A stretch of 64,000 nt of DNA from Pseudovibrio sp. Tun.PSC04-5.I4 (GTDB lineage: Bacteria > Pseudomonadota > Alphaproteobacteria > Rhizobiales > Stappiaceae), in the NCBI RefSeq assembly GCF_900104145.1, contig NZ_FNLB01000001.1:186001-250000 (forward strand). Reading direction: 5' to 3'. Of the stretch, positions 26,537 through 35,434 are shown in pieces (position 1 is the first letter of the stretch; every line of letters begins with the position of its first letter). The notes below the pieces were generated by a model that searched no databases, had not been told where the DNA came from, and saw only the letters and a program-made list of their open reading frames with translations. A program made the translations under genes and the position numbers.

Positions 26537-28003
26537 TTAAAGCGTAACGCCGGTTTTGAAAATTACGATCTCTTGCATGCGATTGATCTCATTCAATGTT
26601 TTTCGGCCACTGGCCACATCCATCAAGTAACTGGCAAAATTATTTGAAACCAAATCCTTGTCCGTATCTTCCTGCACCAACGCACCAGCAGAAAAATCGA
26701 TCCAATGTTTTTTTCTATCAGCCAACTCGGAGTTAGAAGCCACTTTCACTGTTGGGATGACCGTCCCGAGAGGATTGCCGCGACCTGTTGTAAACAGCAC
26801 CAAATGACAACCCGTAGCTGCGAGAGAGGTGATTGCTGTTCCGTCATTGCCAGGAGCTTCAAGCAAATTCAGGCCGGACTTGGTCAGACGGCCCTGATAG
26901 CGCAGAACGTCCGTCACGATAGCCGTTCCAGCTTTTTGCGTGCAGCCGAGTGACTTCTCTTCCAATGTCGTAATGCCGCCATCCTTGTTCCCAGGAGACG
27001 GATTTTCGTAGATTGGTTGATTGTGGTCGATGAAGTACTGCTTGAAATCATTGATCAGAGAAACAATGTCCGCAAACACCGATTGGTTCTCTGCCCGCGC
27101 CATGAGGATGCGCTCAGCACCAAACATCTCTGGCACCTCCGTTAATACGGTGGTGCCTCCCCTGCTACAGAGCCAATCTGAGAATGCCCCCAGCAAGGGG
27201 TTGGCGGTGATACCTGAAAACCCATCGGAGCCACCACATTTCAAACCCACACGCAGGCGATTGACGCCAACTGGTACACGCTTGTCAGACTTCAGGTTCT
27301 TGGCGAGGTCTTGCAGATGACGATAGGCAGTCTCAAACTCATTATCAGTATCCTGCGCTATCATGCAACGCAGCCGGGATGGATCAGGCATATCGAGCCC
27401 ATCCAAAAACTCTTTGAGTGTGTTGTTCTCACACCCCAACCCCATCACAAGCACACCACCAGCATTTGGGTGCATCACCAGATTTTGCAGGATAGTGCGG
27501 GTGTTGATGTGGTCATCTCCCAACTGGGAGCAACCAAAAGGATGAGCCAGCACAGTGACCTGTGTGCCCTCAGGAAGGGTTTCCGTTCCTTCAAACTGAC
27601 GAGCAACGGAATGAGCTATCCCATTTACGCACCCTACAAGGGGAACGATCCAGAGATCATTGCGGATACCGATATCACCATTGGCCCGCTCATAGGCTTG
27701 TATTTGGGGGATTTCCTGCTCAGTTTTAAGGCGCTCTGGTGTGCCGGAATAAGTGTAAATCTCATCGGTGCCCAAACCGGTTTTCAAGTTGTGAGAGTGA
27801 ATATGCTCCCCGCACCTTATTGCGGTGCGAGCCTTACCAATAGAGGCTCCGTACTTTATTACGTGGTCACCCTGGGCAATGTTATTGAGCGCAATTTTAT
27901 GACCCGCGGGGATATCCTGAAGCAGTCGAACTCCCTCAACAACCTCATTCTTCTTGAATGGTTTTAGCGCGATAAGAACAGTGTCATCGCGATGAATTTG
28001 CAT
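26537..28003 (-). CDS. uxaA: Altronate dehydratase
   Basis: A 488-residue UxaA that dehydrates D-altronate to 2-keto-3-deoxygluconate. The small N-terminal SAF domain (KPFKKNEVVEGVRLLQDIPAGHKIALNNI) is followed by the main domain with VGCVNGIAHSVARQ, HPFGCSQLGDDH and CGGSDGFSGITANPLLG. The start at 28003 (MQIHRDD) is preferred. No KDG kinase or aldolase lies in the window, so later steps are encoded elsewhere. Confidence 0.92.
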   Translation of the reverse strand: MQIHRDDTVLIALKPFKKNEVVEGVRLLQDIPAGHKIALNNIAQGDHVIKYGASIGKARTAIRCGEHIHSHNLKTGLGTDEIYTYSGTPERLKTEQEIPQIQAYERANGDIGIRNDLWIVPLVGCVNGIAHSVARQFEGTETLPEGTQVTVLAHPFGCSQLGDDHINTRTILQNLVMHPNAGGVLVMGLGCENNTLKEFLDGLDMPDPSRLRCMIAQDTDNEFETAYRHLQDLAKNLKSDKRVPVGVNRLRVGLKCGGSDGFSGITANPLLGAFSDWLCSRGGTTVLTEVPEMFGAERILMARAENQSVFADIVSLINDFKQYFIDHNQPIYENPSPGNKDGGITTLEEKSLGCTQKAGTAIVTDVLRYQGRLTKSGLNLLEAPGNDGTAITSLAATGCHLVLFTTGRGNPLGTVIPTVKVASNSELADRKKHWIDFSAGALVQEDTDKDLVSNNFASYLMDVASGRKTLNEINRMQEIVIFKTGVTL

Positions 28004-28086
28004 GTGTGATCTCACGGCGACTCCAGACCTTGGCTCTGCGTGCTTTGTGCACGGGCGTTATTGTTTAACTTCTAGGGGGAGACGAA

Positions 28087-28102
28087 GGGTGTTTGCACAC
28101 CC
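28087..28102 (-). other. Short hairpin between dctM and uxaA
   Basis: GGGTGT-TTGC-ACACCC forms a 6-bp stem in the 109-base gap between the permease stop and uxaA start. There is no T run, so it is more likely an mRNA-processing or stabilising hairpin than a terminator. Confidence 0.4.
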
Positions 28103-28112
28103 CTCGTGCTGG

Positions 28113-29414
28113 TTAGTGCATACCAAACAAATTTGGTAGGAAGAGCGAGAGCTCAGGGATGTAGATGATCGCCATAAGTGCAACCAACAAGGCGCCAAAG
28201 AAAGGTAGCATTGGCCGGATCATCTCGTGCAGTTTGACACCTGAGACAGAGCACCCGACGAAAAGAGCAGCCCCAACAGGTGGAGTGCAGAGGCCAATAC
28301 AGAGGTTGGCAACCAGCATGATACCGAAGTGGACCGGATCCATGCCGAGACTCTTAGCGATTGGCAAGAAGATTGGCGTGAAGATCAGAACCGCTGGCGT
28401 CATATCCATGAACACACCTACAATGAGCAGGATCACGTTGATAATCAGCAGAATAACAAATGGGTTTTCCGAAACTGCGAGCAGCGCGTCAGTGATCATG
28501 TAAGGGATGTCTGCGCGGGTCATAACCCAGGACATGCCAATTGAGATCGCAATCAGAACCAAGACAATTGACGTGGTAACAACAGCGTCAAGCAACAGCT
28601 TGGGAAGCTGACGTGGTTTGATCTCACGGTACACAATCACAGAAAGGAAAAACGCATAAACAACCGCGATTGCAGACGCTTCAGTTGCTGTAAATACACC
28701 ACCCAGAATACCGCCCATAACGATGATTACCAGCAGCAAGCTTGGAATCGCATCCCATGTCACCTTCAACGCCTGTTTAAAGGTCGGACTTTCGGCAACC
28801 GGATATCCTCTACGCTTGGCAATGATGCTGCCCACCGTCATGAGGCTCAGGCCCATCAATATGCCTGGGAGATAACCAGCCATAAACAACGTAGCAACAG
28901 AGACCCCACCGGCGGTCAATGCATAAATGATCAACACGTTAGACGGTGGAATAAGCAGGCCCGTGATGCAAGAGGTCACATTCACAGCGGCTGAGTACGC
29001 AGGATGATAGCCAGCTTCTTTCTGCAAGGGCGCCATAGTGCCGCCGACAGCCGCCGCCGCCGCTGTTGCAGAACCAGAGATGGAGCCAAACAGCATGTTC
29101 GCCATAATGTTGACGTGCGCCAGAGAACCCGGCATGCGGCCAACAAGGATCTGCGAAAACCTGATCAGGCGGATGGCAATTCCGCCGCTGTTCATCAATA
29201 CGCCCGCCAAAATGAAGAACGGAATCGCCAATAGAGCGAAACTATCCAATCCGGCAACCATACGCTGACTGATGACAGCAAGAATAACTTCAATAGGCAT
29301 CATCATTGCACCAGCAACGATGGCGGAAACACCAAGTGAGAATGCGATAGGTACGCCAGTAAACACGAGGAAGAAAAAGGACCCAAAGAGAGCGAATGCT
29401 ACATACCACTCCAT
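28113..29414 (-). CDS. dctM: TRAP transporter large permease (DctM)
   Basis: A 433-residue DctM-type integral membrane protein with about twelve hydrophobic segments. Typical sequences are FLVFTGVPIAFSLG, MPGSLAHVNIMANMLFGSISGSATA and GLCTPPVGAALFVG. It uses a sodium gradient to import the substrate delivered by DctP. The start ATG overlaps the dctQ stop. The context indicates hexuronates as substrate. Confidence 0.92.
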   Translation of the reverse strand: MEWYVAFALFGSFFFLVFTGVPIAFSLGVSAIVAGAMMMPIEVILAVISQRMVAGLDSFALLAIPFFILAGVLMNSGGIAIRLIRFSQILVGRMPGSLAHVNIMANMLFGSISGSATAAAAAVGGTMAPLQKEAGYHPAYSAAVNVTSCITGLLIPPSNVLIIYALTAGGVSVATLFMAGYLPGILMGLSLMTVGSIIAKRRGYPVAESPTFKQALKVTWDAIPSLLLVIIVMGGILGGVFTATEASAIAVVYAFFLSVIVYREIKPRQLPKLLLDAVVTTSIVLVLIAISIGMSWVMTRADIPYMITDALLAVSENPFVILLIINVILLIVGVFMDMTPAVLIFTPIFLPIAKSLGMDPVHFGIMLVANLCIGLCTPPVGAALFVGCSVSGVKLHEMIRPMLPFFGALLVALMAIIYIPELSLFLPNLFGMH

Positions 29415-29959
29415 CACGCAGCTCCATCCTGTTTGAGATCATGGGAGAGTTCAGGTGCGCCTGCTTTTTGCGCTGAACTGAATAAGGTGCGAAGAGCTTC
29501 TACAGTAAAGTGAAGAGAATAAATCACAATCACCGTCCCACTGAGCGGCAGCACCATATAGATGTATTCCATTGGTAAAAGCATAGCTGGAGAGAGTTGA
29601 CCAGTGGCTTGAACTTTCAAGAGAAGACGCATTCCACCGAAGATCATCGTCGCTGCCGCAAATCCACCAACGACCAAATTGGTGTAGGCGACACACAGCA
29701 GTTTTTTGCGACCTGTCAGCTGACCAGTGAAGAGATCAATCGCCAAATGACGTTGTGCACCTACACAATATGCACCACCCAAGAGGCCGACCCAGATCAT
29801 AGCAAATCGGGCGATTTCATCAGTAGAGGTGCTTGGCTGTCCAAGGACATAACGGCTTACGACTTGCCAGGTAACGCAAACCACCAGCAACGCCATAACC
29901 GACACGCTGAAAGCAGCAATGACTAGGTCTATGAATTTTTTGAGTTTATTTGGAAGCAT
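29414..29959 (-). CDS. dctQ: TRAP transporter small permease (DctQ)
   Basis: A 181-residue DctQ subunit with four membrane spans and the signature WVGLLGGAYCVGAQRHLAIDLF. It pairs with DctM in the inner membrane. The start at 29959 has GAGAGG upstream; the stop overlaps the dctM start as TGATG. Confidence 0.9.
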   Translation of the reverse strand: MLPNKLKKFIDLVIAAFSVSVMALLVVCVTWQVVSRYVLGQPSTSTDEIARFAMIWVGLLGGAYCVGAQRHLAIDLFTGQLTGRKKLLCVAYTNLVVGGFAAATMIFGGMRLLLKVQATGQLSPAMLLPMEYIYMVLPLSGTVIVIYSLHFTVEALRTLFSSAQKAGAPELSHDLKQDGAA

Positions 29960-30011
29960 GACGCCTCTCCAAAACGAAGGCAAACATGAGGCAACTCAAG
30001 TGTCGCTGCCA

Positions 30012-30037
30012 GAAAAAGGAGGGACGCAATGCCTCCC
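30012..30037 (-). terminator. Attenuating terminator between dctP and dctQ
   Basis: Read on the minus strand: GGGAGG, an eight-base loop, CCCTCC, then five T. It lies just after the dctP stop and before dctQ. Such a partial terminator would keep binding-protein mRNA in excess over permease mRNA. Confidence 0.7.
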
Positions 30038-30056
30038 CCCCCATATTTTCGCGAGA

Positions 30057-31049
30057 CTATTTGCCTACAGCTTCGATGCGCTCGATCCATGAGTATTTTT
30101 TTGGATCTTTTTTGGCGTCATCGTAAATTGGCTGCAATGCTTCACGGAACGCAGTTTTATCAACTTTGTAGAAGGTTGCGCCAGACTCAGCTGCTTTCTT
30201 GCGAGAGTTCGCAACTTCCTTTTCCCAAAGCACCTGCTCGAATTTTTCTGACATCTCAGCGGTTTTCATGAGGATTTCACGCTGTTCTTCAGAAAGAGCT
30301 TCCCATGTCTGGGTTGCAATCACGAGGTAATCCGGCACAGAGGTGTGACGATCCTCGGAGTAATGTTTTGCAACTTCAACATGGCGGGTCTGGTAGTAGG
30401 ATGGCTCATTGTTTTCAGCACCATCAATAACGCCCTGTTGCAGAGCGGTGTAGACTTCACCAAAAGAGATCGGCGCAGGAGAACCGCCAAGAAGCTCAAT
30501 CATCTTATTGGTTGTTGGCGTGGAAACAACGCGGATTTTCATGCCCTTCATATCGGCAGGAGACTGAATTGGTTTACCAGCGTAGAAACTACGCTCACCA
30601 GCAACGTATCCAGCGATCGGAAGGAAGCCCTTTTCCTTAGGCAACTGCATTAATTCGCGACCAATTTCTCCAAAGAGAACCTGATTGAAATGCTCTTGGG
30701 AACGGAACAAGTAAGGCATGCTGAAAACCGAGAATGCGCTCTCAAAAGCTTCCATTTCACTGGCAGAACCTTTGGTCATGTCCAGCGCACCCTGCTGAAG
30801 CATTTCCAGCGTTTCGCGGGGGCCACCCATCTGTCCACCTGGGTAGATGCGCAGCTTCATTTTGCCGCCGGACAATTCCTTCATGTCAGCAGCCATTTTA
30901 TCAAGTGTCTGTGCAACAACATGGCTAGGGTCAAGGTTGTGTGCGAGACGCAGTGTGACTGCTTCCAGCGCAAAAGCAGAAACTGATGACAGTGCAGCAG
31001 GTAGTGCAACAATCAGGCCGAGAGCGAGCATTGAATATTTTTTGGTCAT
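30057..31049 (-). CDS. dctP: TRAP transporter substrate-binding protein (DctP)
   Basis: A 330-residue periplasmic binding protein. The signal peptide runs MTKKYSMLALGLIVALPAAL to about ALA/FALEA. The DctP fold shows MKLRIYPGGQMGGPRETLEMLQQGALDM and the carboxylate-binding region SFGEVYTALQQGVIDGAENN. The start at 31049 is chosen for its signal peptide and GGGA upstream; the longer frame would bury the signal. As first gene of the operon with uxaABC it probably binds galacturonate or glucuronate. Confidence 0.9.
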   Translation of the reverse strand: MTKKYSMLALGLIVALPAALSSVSAFALEAVTLRLAHNLDPSHVVAQTLDKMAADMKELSGGKMKLRIYPGGQMGGPRETLEMLQQGALDMTKGSASEMEAFESAFSVFSMPYLFRSQEHFNQVLFGEIGRELMQLPKEKGFLPIAGYVAGERSFYAGKPIQSPADMKGMKIRVVSTPTTNKMIELLGGSPAPISFGEVYTALQQGVIDGAENNEPSYYQTRHVEVAKHYSEDRHTSVPDYLVIATQTWEALSEEQREILMKTAEMSEKFEQVLWEKEVANSRKKAAESGATFYKVDKTAFREALQPIYDDAKKDPKKYSWIERIEAVGK

Positions 31050-31146
31050 GTGATCCCAATCTTCAGCAGACCCACTTTCAACCCGAAAAATGCAGTGTCG
31101 TATTGATTTGAAGCAGCCCAACACAGTGCATATTCATGATGAAAAT

Positions 31147-31463
31147 TTGTTCTACCAAAACCTCCGATACGAATTAGACAGTTTAGATTTCCCGATGCAC
31201 TAGTTCCGTCCAAAGAACTTGGCACTAAAAGTTGTTATACCAATTATTTTGAATTAGCAAATCAGAGTTGTATGGATTGAGCGCAGATGAATTGGATAGC
31301 GTTAAGTAAGAACTCCTACTAACTTAGTAAAAATTCTACAAAATCAATAAGATAACACGATTAACGCACAATATTGTCGCAGGCACAGCTCAGCGGCGTT
31401 GCGTTGTTGTGGAACCGCGTGCAGTCACAATTTTCAGTTATGGAAGTTTTTGTTATACCAATT
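31147..31463. promoter_or_regulatory. Three ExuR/UxuR-like operator sites
   Basis: TTGTTATACCAATT occurs identically at 31232-31245 and 31450-31463. A weaker form TTGTTCTACCAAAA is at 31147-31160. They resemble the Escherichia coli ExuR/UxuR box with core TTGGTATACCAA. They lie between the GntR gene and dctP, as expected for control of the uronate operon. Nothing else is visible in 31050-31569. Confidence 0.65.
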
Positions 31464-31569
31464 CTTGAATCATTGAACCGGGTACAATGCTGCAAACGGC
31501 AAAGTAGATGACCTTTACGATCCACCCACCCATGTCATTCAACGGCTTAAAGCTTGGAGAGGATTAATT

Positions 31570-32298
31570 TCATTCATCCAATGCAGACGAAGCATTATAA
31601 AGTGCATTTTTCGTGCTCTCAATATGATTCCACATTGCGTTATAAGCCCGCTTGGGGTTACGAGCGCCAATTGCCTCAACGATTTCCTGGTGTTCCTTAT
31701 ACCAGCTGTTCAGATCTTTGACTTCGATGTGCTTGTGCAAATTCATCCAAAGCGGGTTCTTCTTTCGGCCATGCCAGAGAAACTCAACCAATAACGTAAG
31801 CACTGGGTTCCCTGATGAACGAGCCAACTGAATATGAAACTCTTTATCCCATTCAGAATCGCGGGCTTGGTCTTCTGAAGCCGCTGATTTCTGGATATCT
31901 TTGAGCGCTTCAAGATCCTCAGGCGTTGCATAAACCGCAGCAAGTTCGACAATCAAGCACTCCACCTGCTGACGAGCTTCCAACATTTCGAAAGGTCCAG
32001 TTTCCTGAAGGCCCTCGATGAGATGACGAAGAGCCTTCTCCGCCTCACCTGTTACTGGCTTAGCTGAACTGGAGTGATCAGCGATGATATGAATTCCAGA
32101 GCCCTTGCGAACGGAAACGATGCCTTCAATTTCCAGCATTATGATGGCTTCACGCACCACAGTACGGCTAATGCCCAACTCCTGCCCAATCACTCGTTCT
32201 GGCGGCAACTTCCCGCCAACGGGATATTCTCCACTCGCAATTCTGCTTTTCAACGTTTCGCCAATGGATTGGTAGAGTCTGTTTGAAGGAATGTTCAT
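31570..32298 (-). CDS. GntR-family (FadR/FCD) regulator of hexuronate genes
   Basis: A 242-residue repressor. The winged HTH reads RLYQSIGETLKSRIASGEYPVGGKLPPERVIGQELGISRTVVREAI. The FCD ligand domain has the metal-binding residues in DKEFHIQLARSSGNP and WYKEHQEIVEAI. It resembles UxuR/ExuR. It lies directly upstream of the TRAP-uxa operon on the same strand with matching sites in between. The start at 32298 (MNIPSNRLYQ) is chosen. Uronate or its product is the likely inducer. Confidence 0.85.
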   Translation of the reverse strand: MNIPSNRLYQSIGETLKSRIASGEYPVGGKLPPERVIGQELGISRTVVREAIIMLEIEGIVSVRKGSGIHIIADHSSSAKPVTGEAEKALRHLIEGLQETGPFEMLEARQQVECLIVELAAVYATPEDLEALKDIQKSAASEDQARDSEWDKEFHIQLARSSGNPVLTLLVEFLWHGRKKNPLWMNLHKHIEVKDLNSWYKEHQEIVEAIGARNPKRAYNAMWNHIESTKNALYNASSALDE

Positions 32299-32467
32299 AA
32301 ATTGCCGCTGCACTAGGTAGTATGAAATCAATTAGATAACATAGTTAGCTCTGATATTCTTGTCTTCTGAAAGACTACGTGCAAACACAAATTTGCGACA
32401 CAACCCAGCAAGGATAGGCTTTCTCAACGAAGGCGACAACCTTGTCCGAAAATTGGAGGTGCCTCAA

Positions 32468-32560
32468 GGTGCTATAACGCTAACTTTGGCACCAATCTGG
32501 GCCGTTGCTTCTGTAGCATGACTTCAGCTCCGACTAAATCCAACTTAACGTGGCAACACC
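32468..32560 (+). mobile_element. Internally deleted IS6-family remnant
   Basis: 93 bp made of the left end of the IS6 element (GGTGCTATAACGCTAACTTT through CATGACTTCAGCTCCGAC) joined directly to its right end (CCAACTTAACGTGGCAACACC). The whole transposase body is missing. It looks like a small non-autonomous derivative of the 13502-14308 type. Confidence 0.75.
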
Positions 32561-32698
32561 CATAATCTGCCCCATGGCGTATGTAATGCGATCCTGCTGC
32601 CTCTGGTTGGTGAGTTCAACGCAGAGCAAGTGCCTCAACGATCTAAAGATGTTGCTGTTGCCCTTGGCGGTGATATGACCGACCTTTCAGCGGAGTAA
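32561..32698 (+). pseudogene. Fragment of an iron-containing alcohol dehydrogenase
   Basis: The frame starting right at the IS6 remnant end reads HNLPHGVCNAILLPLVGEFNAEQVP and continues to a stop at 32696. This matches the iron-binding and following helix of Fe-ADH family enzymes such as propanediol dehydrogenase. Everything upstream is gone, and nothing of the gene is recognised after the stop. The stretch 32700-32880 shows no gene. Confidence 0.6.
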
Positions 32699-32903
32699 GG
32701 CGCAGCGATGTGCTAAACGCTTTTCGTCACCCTAGAGATTTTTTCTTCAAAAAACAGTTCGCAACCGGCTTCGTCCGACCTGGACAACTGACTTTCCAGC
32801 GTCTGACCCTTTGTTGAGACGCCCGCGGAACCAATCTTCACGCAACACCCCAATTACGGCTATGTAATGAAGGGGCCAAGGTGGAATTGTGCAACAGCGC
32901 CCT

Positions 32904-33626
32904 TCAAGGCAATGTCTTAGTGGTTCGTTGTCTCATCAGCTCCCGAATAACTTCTTCCATAAAAATGAAAAAGAGGGTCCTGGTCTTTTCATAAGGTCGT
33001 AAATCACTTGGTTGGGTGTCATTGGTCAAACAAAAGATCTTATCAAATTGCTTTACGATCGATGGATTGTACTCTTCAACAATGATTGCCACATCTCCGC
33101 CCTTCTCTTTTGTGTTCTGGTAGATTTCCTCGAAGGACTTGAAAGTACCGGTCACTGTAAAGATGAGCAGTAGAGTTTTTTCATCGGTCATGGAAAATGC
33201 AGATAGCTCGTCCGGGACCGCTATCGTAACTTTGTTAGTGCAGACCTTAAGCTTGTATTCAAAATACTGTGCACACAGATACGACGGCCCATACCCCAGG
33301 AGCACAAGCTTGTCGCTTGCATTTATCAGTTCGGCGATCTCGCTTACTTTTGTGCTGTCAAAGCCCTCTATGAAATGCTGAAGCCGGGTCAATTCGGAAG
33401 AATGGTTCGTCTCAGGTAATTTTTTCCCATACAGAAAATCAAGATACTGCTTGTAGTTGCTGAAGCCGAGTTTCTTGGCAAACTTGGATATCTTGGAGAC
33501 TGAACAGTCGCACAAATTTGCAGCTTCAGCGATGCGAATGGTGTCGACTGTCTTGCTGTGCTCTGAGAGAGACGAATGAATCCTCAGTTCCAGCGGGTTC
33601 AAAGCATCGAAGTCAATTTTGATCAT
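32904..33626 (-). CDS. RpiR/MurR-family sugar-sensing regulator
   Basis: A 240-residue regulator. The N-terminal HTH_6 domain contains IRIAEAANLCDCSVSKISKFAKKLGFSNYKQY. A SIS phosphosugar-binding domain spans about 95-220 (SDKLVLLGYGPSYLCAQYFEYKL and LLLIFTVTGTF). The ATG at 33626 gives the normal N-terminus; a longer frame runs through operator DNA. It is divergent from the six-gene oxidase-kinase operon, with four palindromes between, so it should control that operon and itself. The C-terminus ends beside an IS5-like end (GCAACAGCGCCC at about 32891) and may be slightly altered. Confidence 0.83.
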   Translation of the reverse strand: MIKIDFDALNPLELRIHSSLSEHSKTVDTIRIAEAANLCDCSVSKISKFAKKLGFSNYKQYLDFLYGKKLPETNHSSELTRLQHFIEGFDSTKVSEIAELINASDKLVLLGYGPSYLCAQYFEYKLKVCTNKVTIAVPDELSAFSMTDEKTLLLIFTVTGTFKSFEEIYQNTKEKGGDVAIIVEEYNPSIVKQFDKIFCLTNDTQPSDLRPYEKTRTLFFIFMEEVIRELMRQRTTKTLP

Positions 33627-33690
33627 GAAAAATTCCAAATTGCAATTGGCGATGAGATTAGCAGGAAACCGATCAATAGCACAGAGGAGG

Positions 33691-33829
33691 TGGAAAATTT
33701 TCCAATTCAATAATGGAAAATTTTCCATTAAACAATATTTATGTGCAATAAATAGGAAAATCTTCCATTAATTCTTGATTGAATCGCAATCCTTCAGTAC
33801 CGTTCTTCACACATTGAAGAAATTTTCCA
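33691..33829. promoter_or_regulatory. Four RpiR operator palindromes
   Basis: TGGAAAATTTTCCA occurs at 33691-33704 and 33714-33727 as a perfect palindrome. AGGAAAATCTTCCA is at 33754-33767 and GAAGAAATTTTCCA at 33816-33829. All lie between the RpiR-type regulator and the oxidase gene. RpiR-family repressors bind inverted repeats of this size, so these are probably its sites. Confidence 0.75.
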
Positions 33830-33850
33830 ATTCGTGCGGGAGTAAGAGAC

Positions 33851-35341
33851 TTGGATTCTAAGACTGTTTTGGACCATTTAGCGAAAATCATAGCCCCAGA
33901 TCAGATCAATACGAATGAGGAGGATCTGTATGAGGCTTCTGCGGACAGGTATAAGAAATATGCCAAGGCAAGGAAGGTCTTGGACGTTCCAGCACCGATA
34001 GCTATCGTCTACCCAAAGAGTGCTGAGGAAGTCAGTGAGCTATTAAAGTTCTGCAATGACAACAGCATCAATGTGATCCCCCGCGCTGGCATGACCGCGA
34101 CAGAGGGCGGACTTGAGAACTGGAAAGAAACCACCCTCGTTGTTGATACGCTGCACCTGGACAAAATCATAAAAATCGATCCATACAACAGCCAGGTTAC
34201 AGTGCAGGCTGGTGTTCTCTTGCAGGAGCTTGAAGACGAGTTACGCAAGATTGGTTACACCACAGGTCATTCACCTCAGTCCAAGCCTGTTGCCAAATAC
34301 GGCGGTCTGGTCGCGACCCGGAGCATTGGTCAGTTTTCAACTCTCTACGGTGGGATTGAAGACATGGTTGTTGGTCTGGAATGTGTGTTCCCAGACGGTC
34401 ATATCTCCCGAATTAAAAATGTTTCACGTCGCGCTGGTGGCCCAGACATCCGGCACATTGTCATTGGTAACGAAGGCGCACTTTGTTACATCACCGAGGT
34501 CACCGTCAAGATCTTCAAGTACTATGGCGAAAACAACAAGTTCTACGGTTACCTGACCAAAGACATCGAAACCGGTATCAAGATCCTTCGTGAAGTTATG
34601 GTCAATGGATTCCGCCCATCCGTTGCCCGCGCCTATTCCGAGGAAGATGCAGCTCAACATTTCTACCATTTCCATGAGGGCAAGTGCATTGTGCTGTTCA
34701 TGGCAGAAGGTCCAGAGGGCATCGTTAAGGCCACCGGAGAAGCCATCGAAGAGGCCGTCAAAAAGTTCGAGGACGGTATCGAGAAGCAGGTGGACAGCTC
34801 ACTGATTGAAGGTTGGTTTAACAACCTGAATTGGTCGCAGCAGGACATCGATGATGAATTTGAGGAAATGCGTCAGGGCAATTCCCACGCAGGGTACACA
34901 ACTGAGATCTCTGCGGATTGGAAAACCATCCCGATCATCTACAAGAATGTCATAGAACGGGTGCGTTCCGAATTTGAACGGGCTGAGGACATCACTATGT
35001 TGGGCGGTCACTCCTCCCATAGTTACCTCAACGGCACCAATATGTACTTCGTGTACAACTACAAGATCCACTGCGAGCCGGAAGATGAGTTGATCACCTA
35101 CCACCATCCTATCCAGAAGATCATTGTGGAAGAGACCCTTAAGCATGGCGGTTCCATGTGTCACCACCACGGCATCGGCAAATTCCGGAGTGAGTGGACT
35201 GGTGCAGAGCACGGTTCCGCTTACTACATGCTCGAAAAACTCAAAGAAGCCTTCGATCCGAAAGGCATCATGAATTACGGAACAATCTACCCGCAGGATG
35301 AGATGAAAAAATACATCTACCAGCAGGAGACAGATTCCTAG
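33851..35341 (+). CDS. ygcU: FAD-linked oxidase, YgcU-like
   Basis: A 496-residue flavoprotein of the GlcD/alkyl-DHAP-synthase group. The FAD_binding_4 domain (about 45-225) has PIAIVYPKSAEEVSELLKFC and ATRSIGQFSTLYGGIEDMVVGLECVFPDG. The C-terminal FAD-oxidase domain ends with SMCHHHGIGKFR, whose His cluster is conserved in this family. It starts at TTG 33851 with GGGAG upstream. Lengths and neighbours match the Escherichia coli ygcU locus. Electrons probably pass to the ETF encoded two genes on. The substrate, a hydroxy acid or sugar derivative, is unknown. Confidence 0.82.
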   Translation: MDSKTVLDHLAKIIAPDQINTNEEDLYEASADRYKKYAKARKVLDVPAPIAIVYPKSAEEVSELLKFCNDNSINVIPRAGMTATEGGLENWKETTLVVDTLHLDKIIKIDPYNSQVTVQAGVLLQELEDELRKIGYTTGHSPQSKPVAKYGGLVATRSIGQFSTLYGGIEDMVVGLECVFPDGHISRIKNVSRRAGGPDIRHIVIGNEGALCYITEVTVKIFKYYGENNKFYGYLTKDIETGIKILREVMVNGFRPSVARAYSEEDAAQHFYHFHEGKCIVLFMAEGPEGIVKATGEAIEEAVKKFEDGIEKQVDSSLIEGWFNNLNWSQQDIDDEFEEMRQGNSHAGYTTEISADWKTIPIIYKNVIERVRSEFERAEDITMLGGHSSHSYLNGTNMYFVYNYKIHCEPEDELITYHHPIQKIIVEETLKHGGSMCHHHGIGKFRSEWTGAEHGSAYYMLEKLKEAFDPKGIMNYGTIYPQDEMKKYIYQQETDS

Positions 35342-35434
35342 GAATGAGCACATCACTAAGGGCACTGGCAGGAAACTTGGGAGCGCAGAGCTTCCTGCCA
35401 GTCTACTTCAAATCCAATATCTGGGAGGATATCT

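Noticed and set aside
27311..27967. Plus-strand frame of 218 codons opposite uxaA
   Set aside because: Antisense to a fully recognised altronate dehydratase, with no recognisable protein features.
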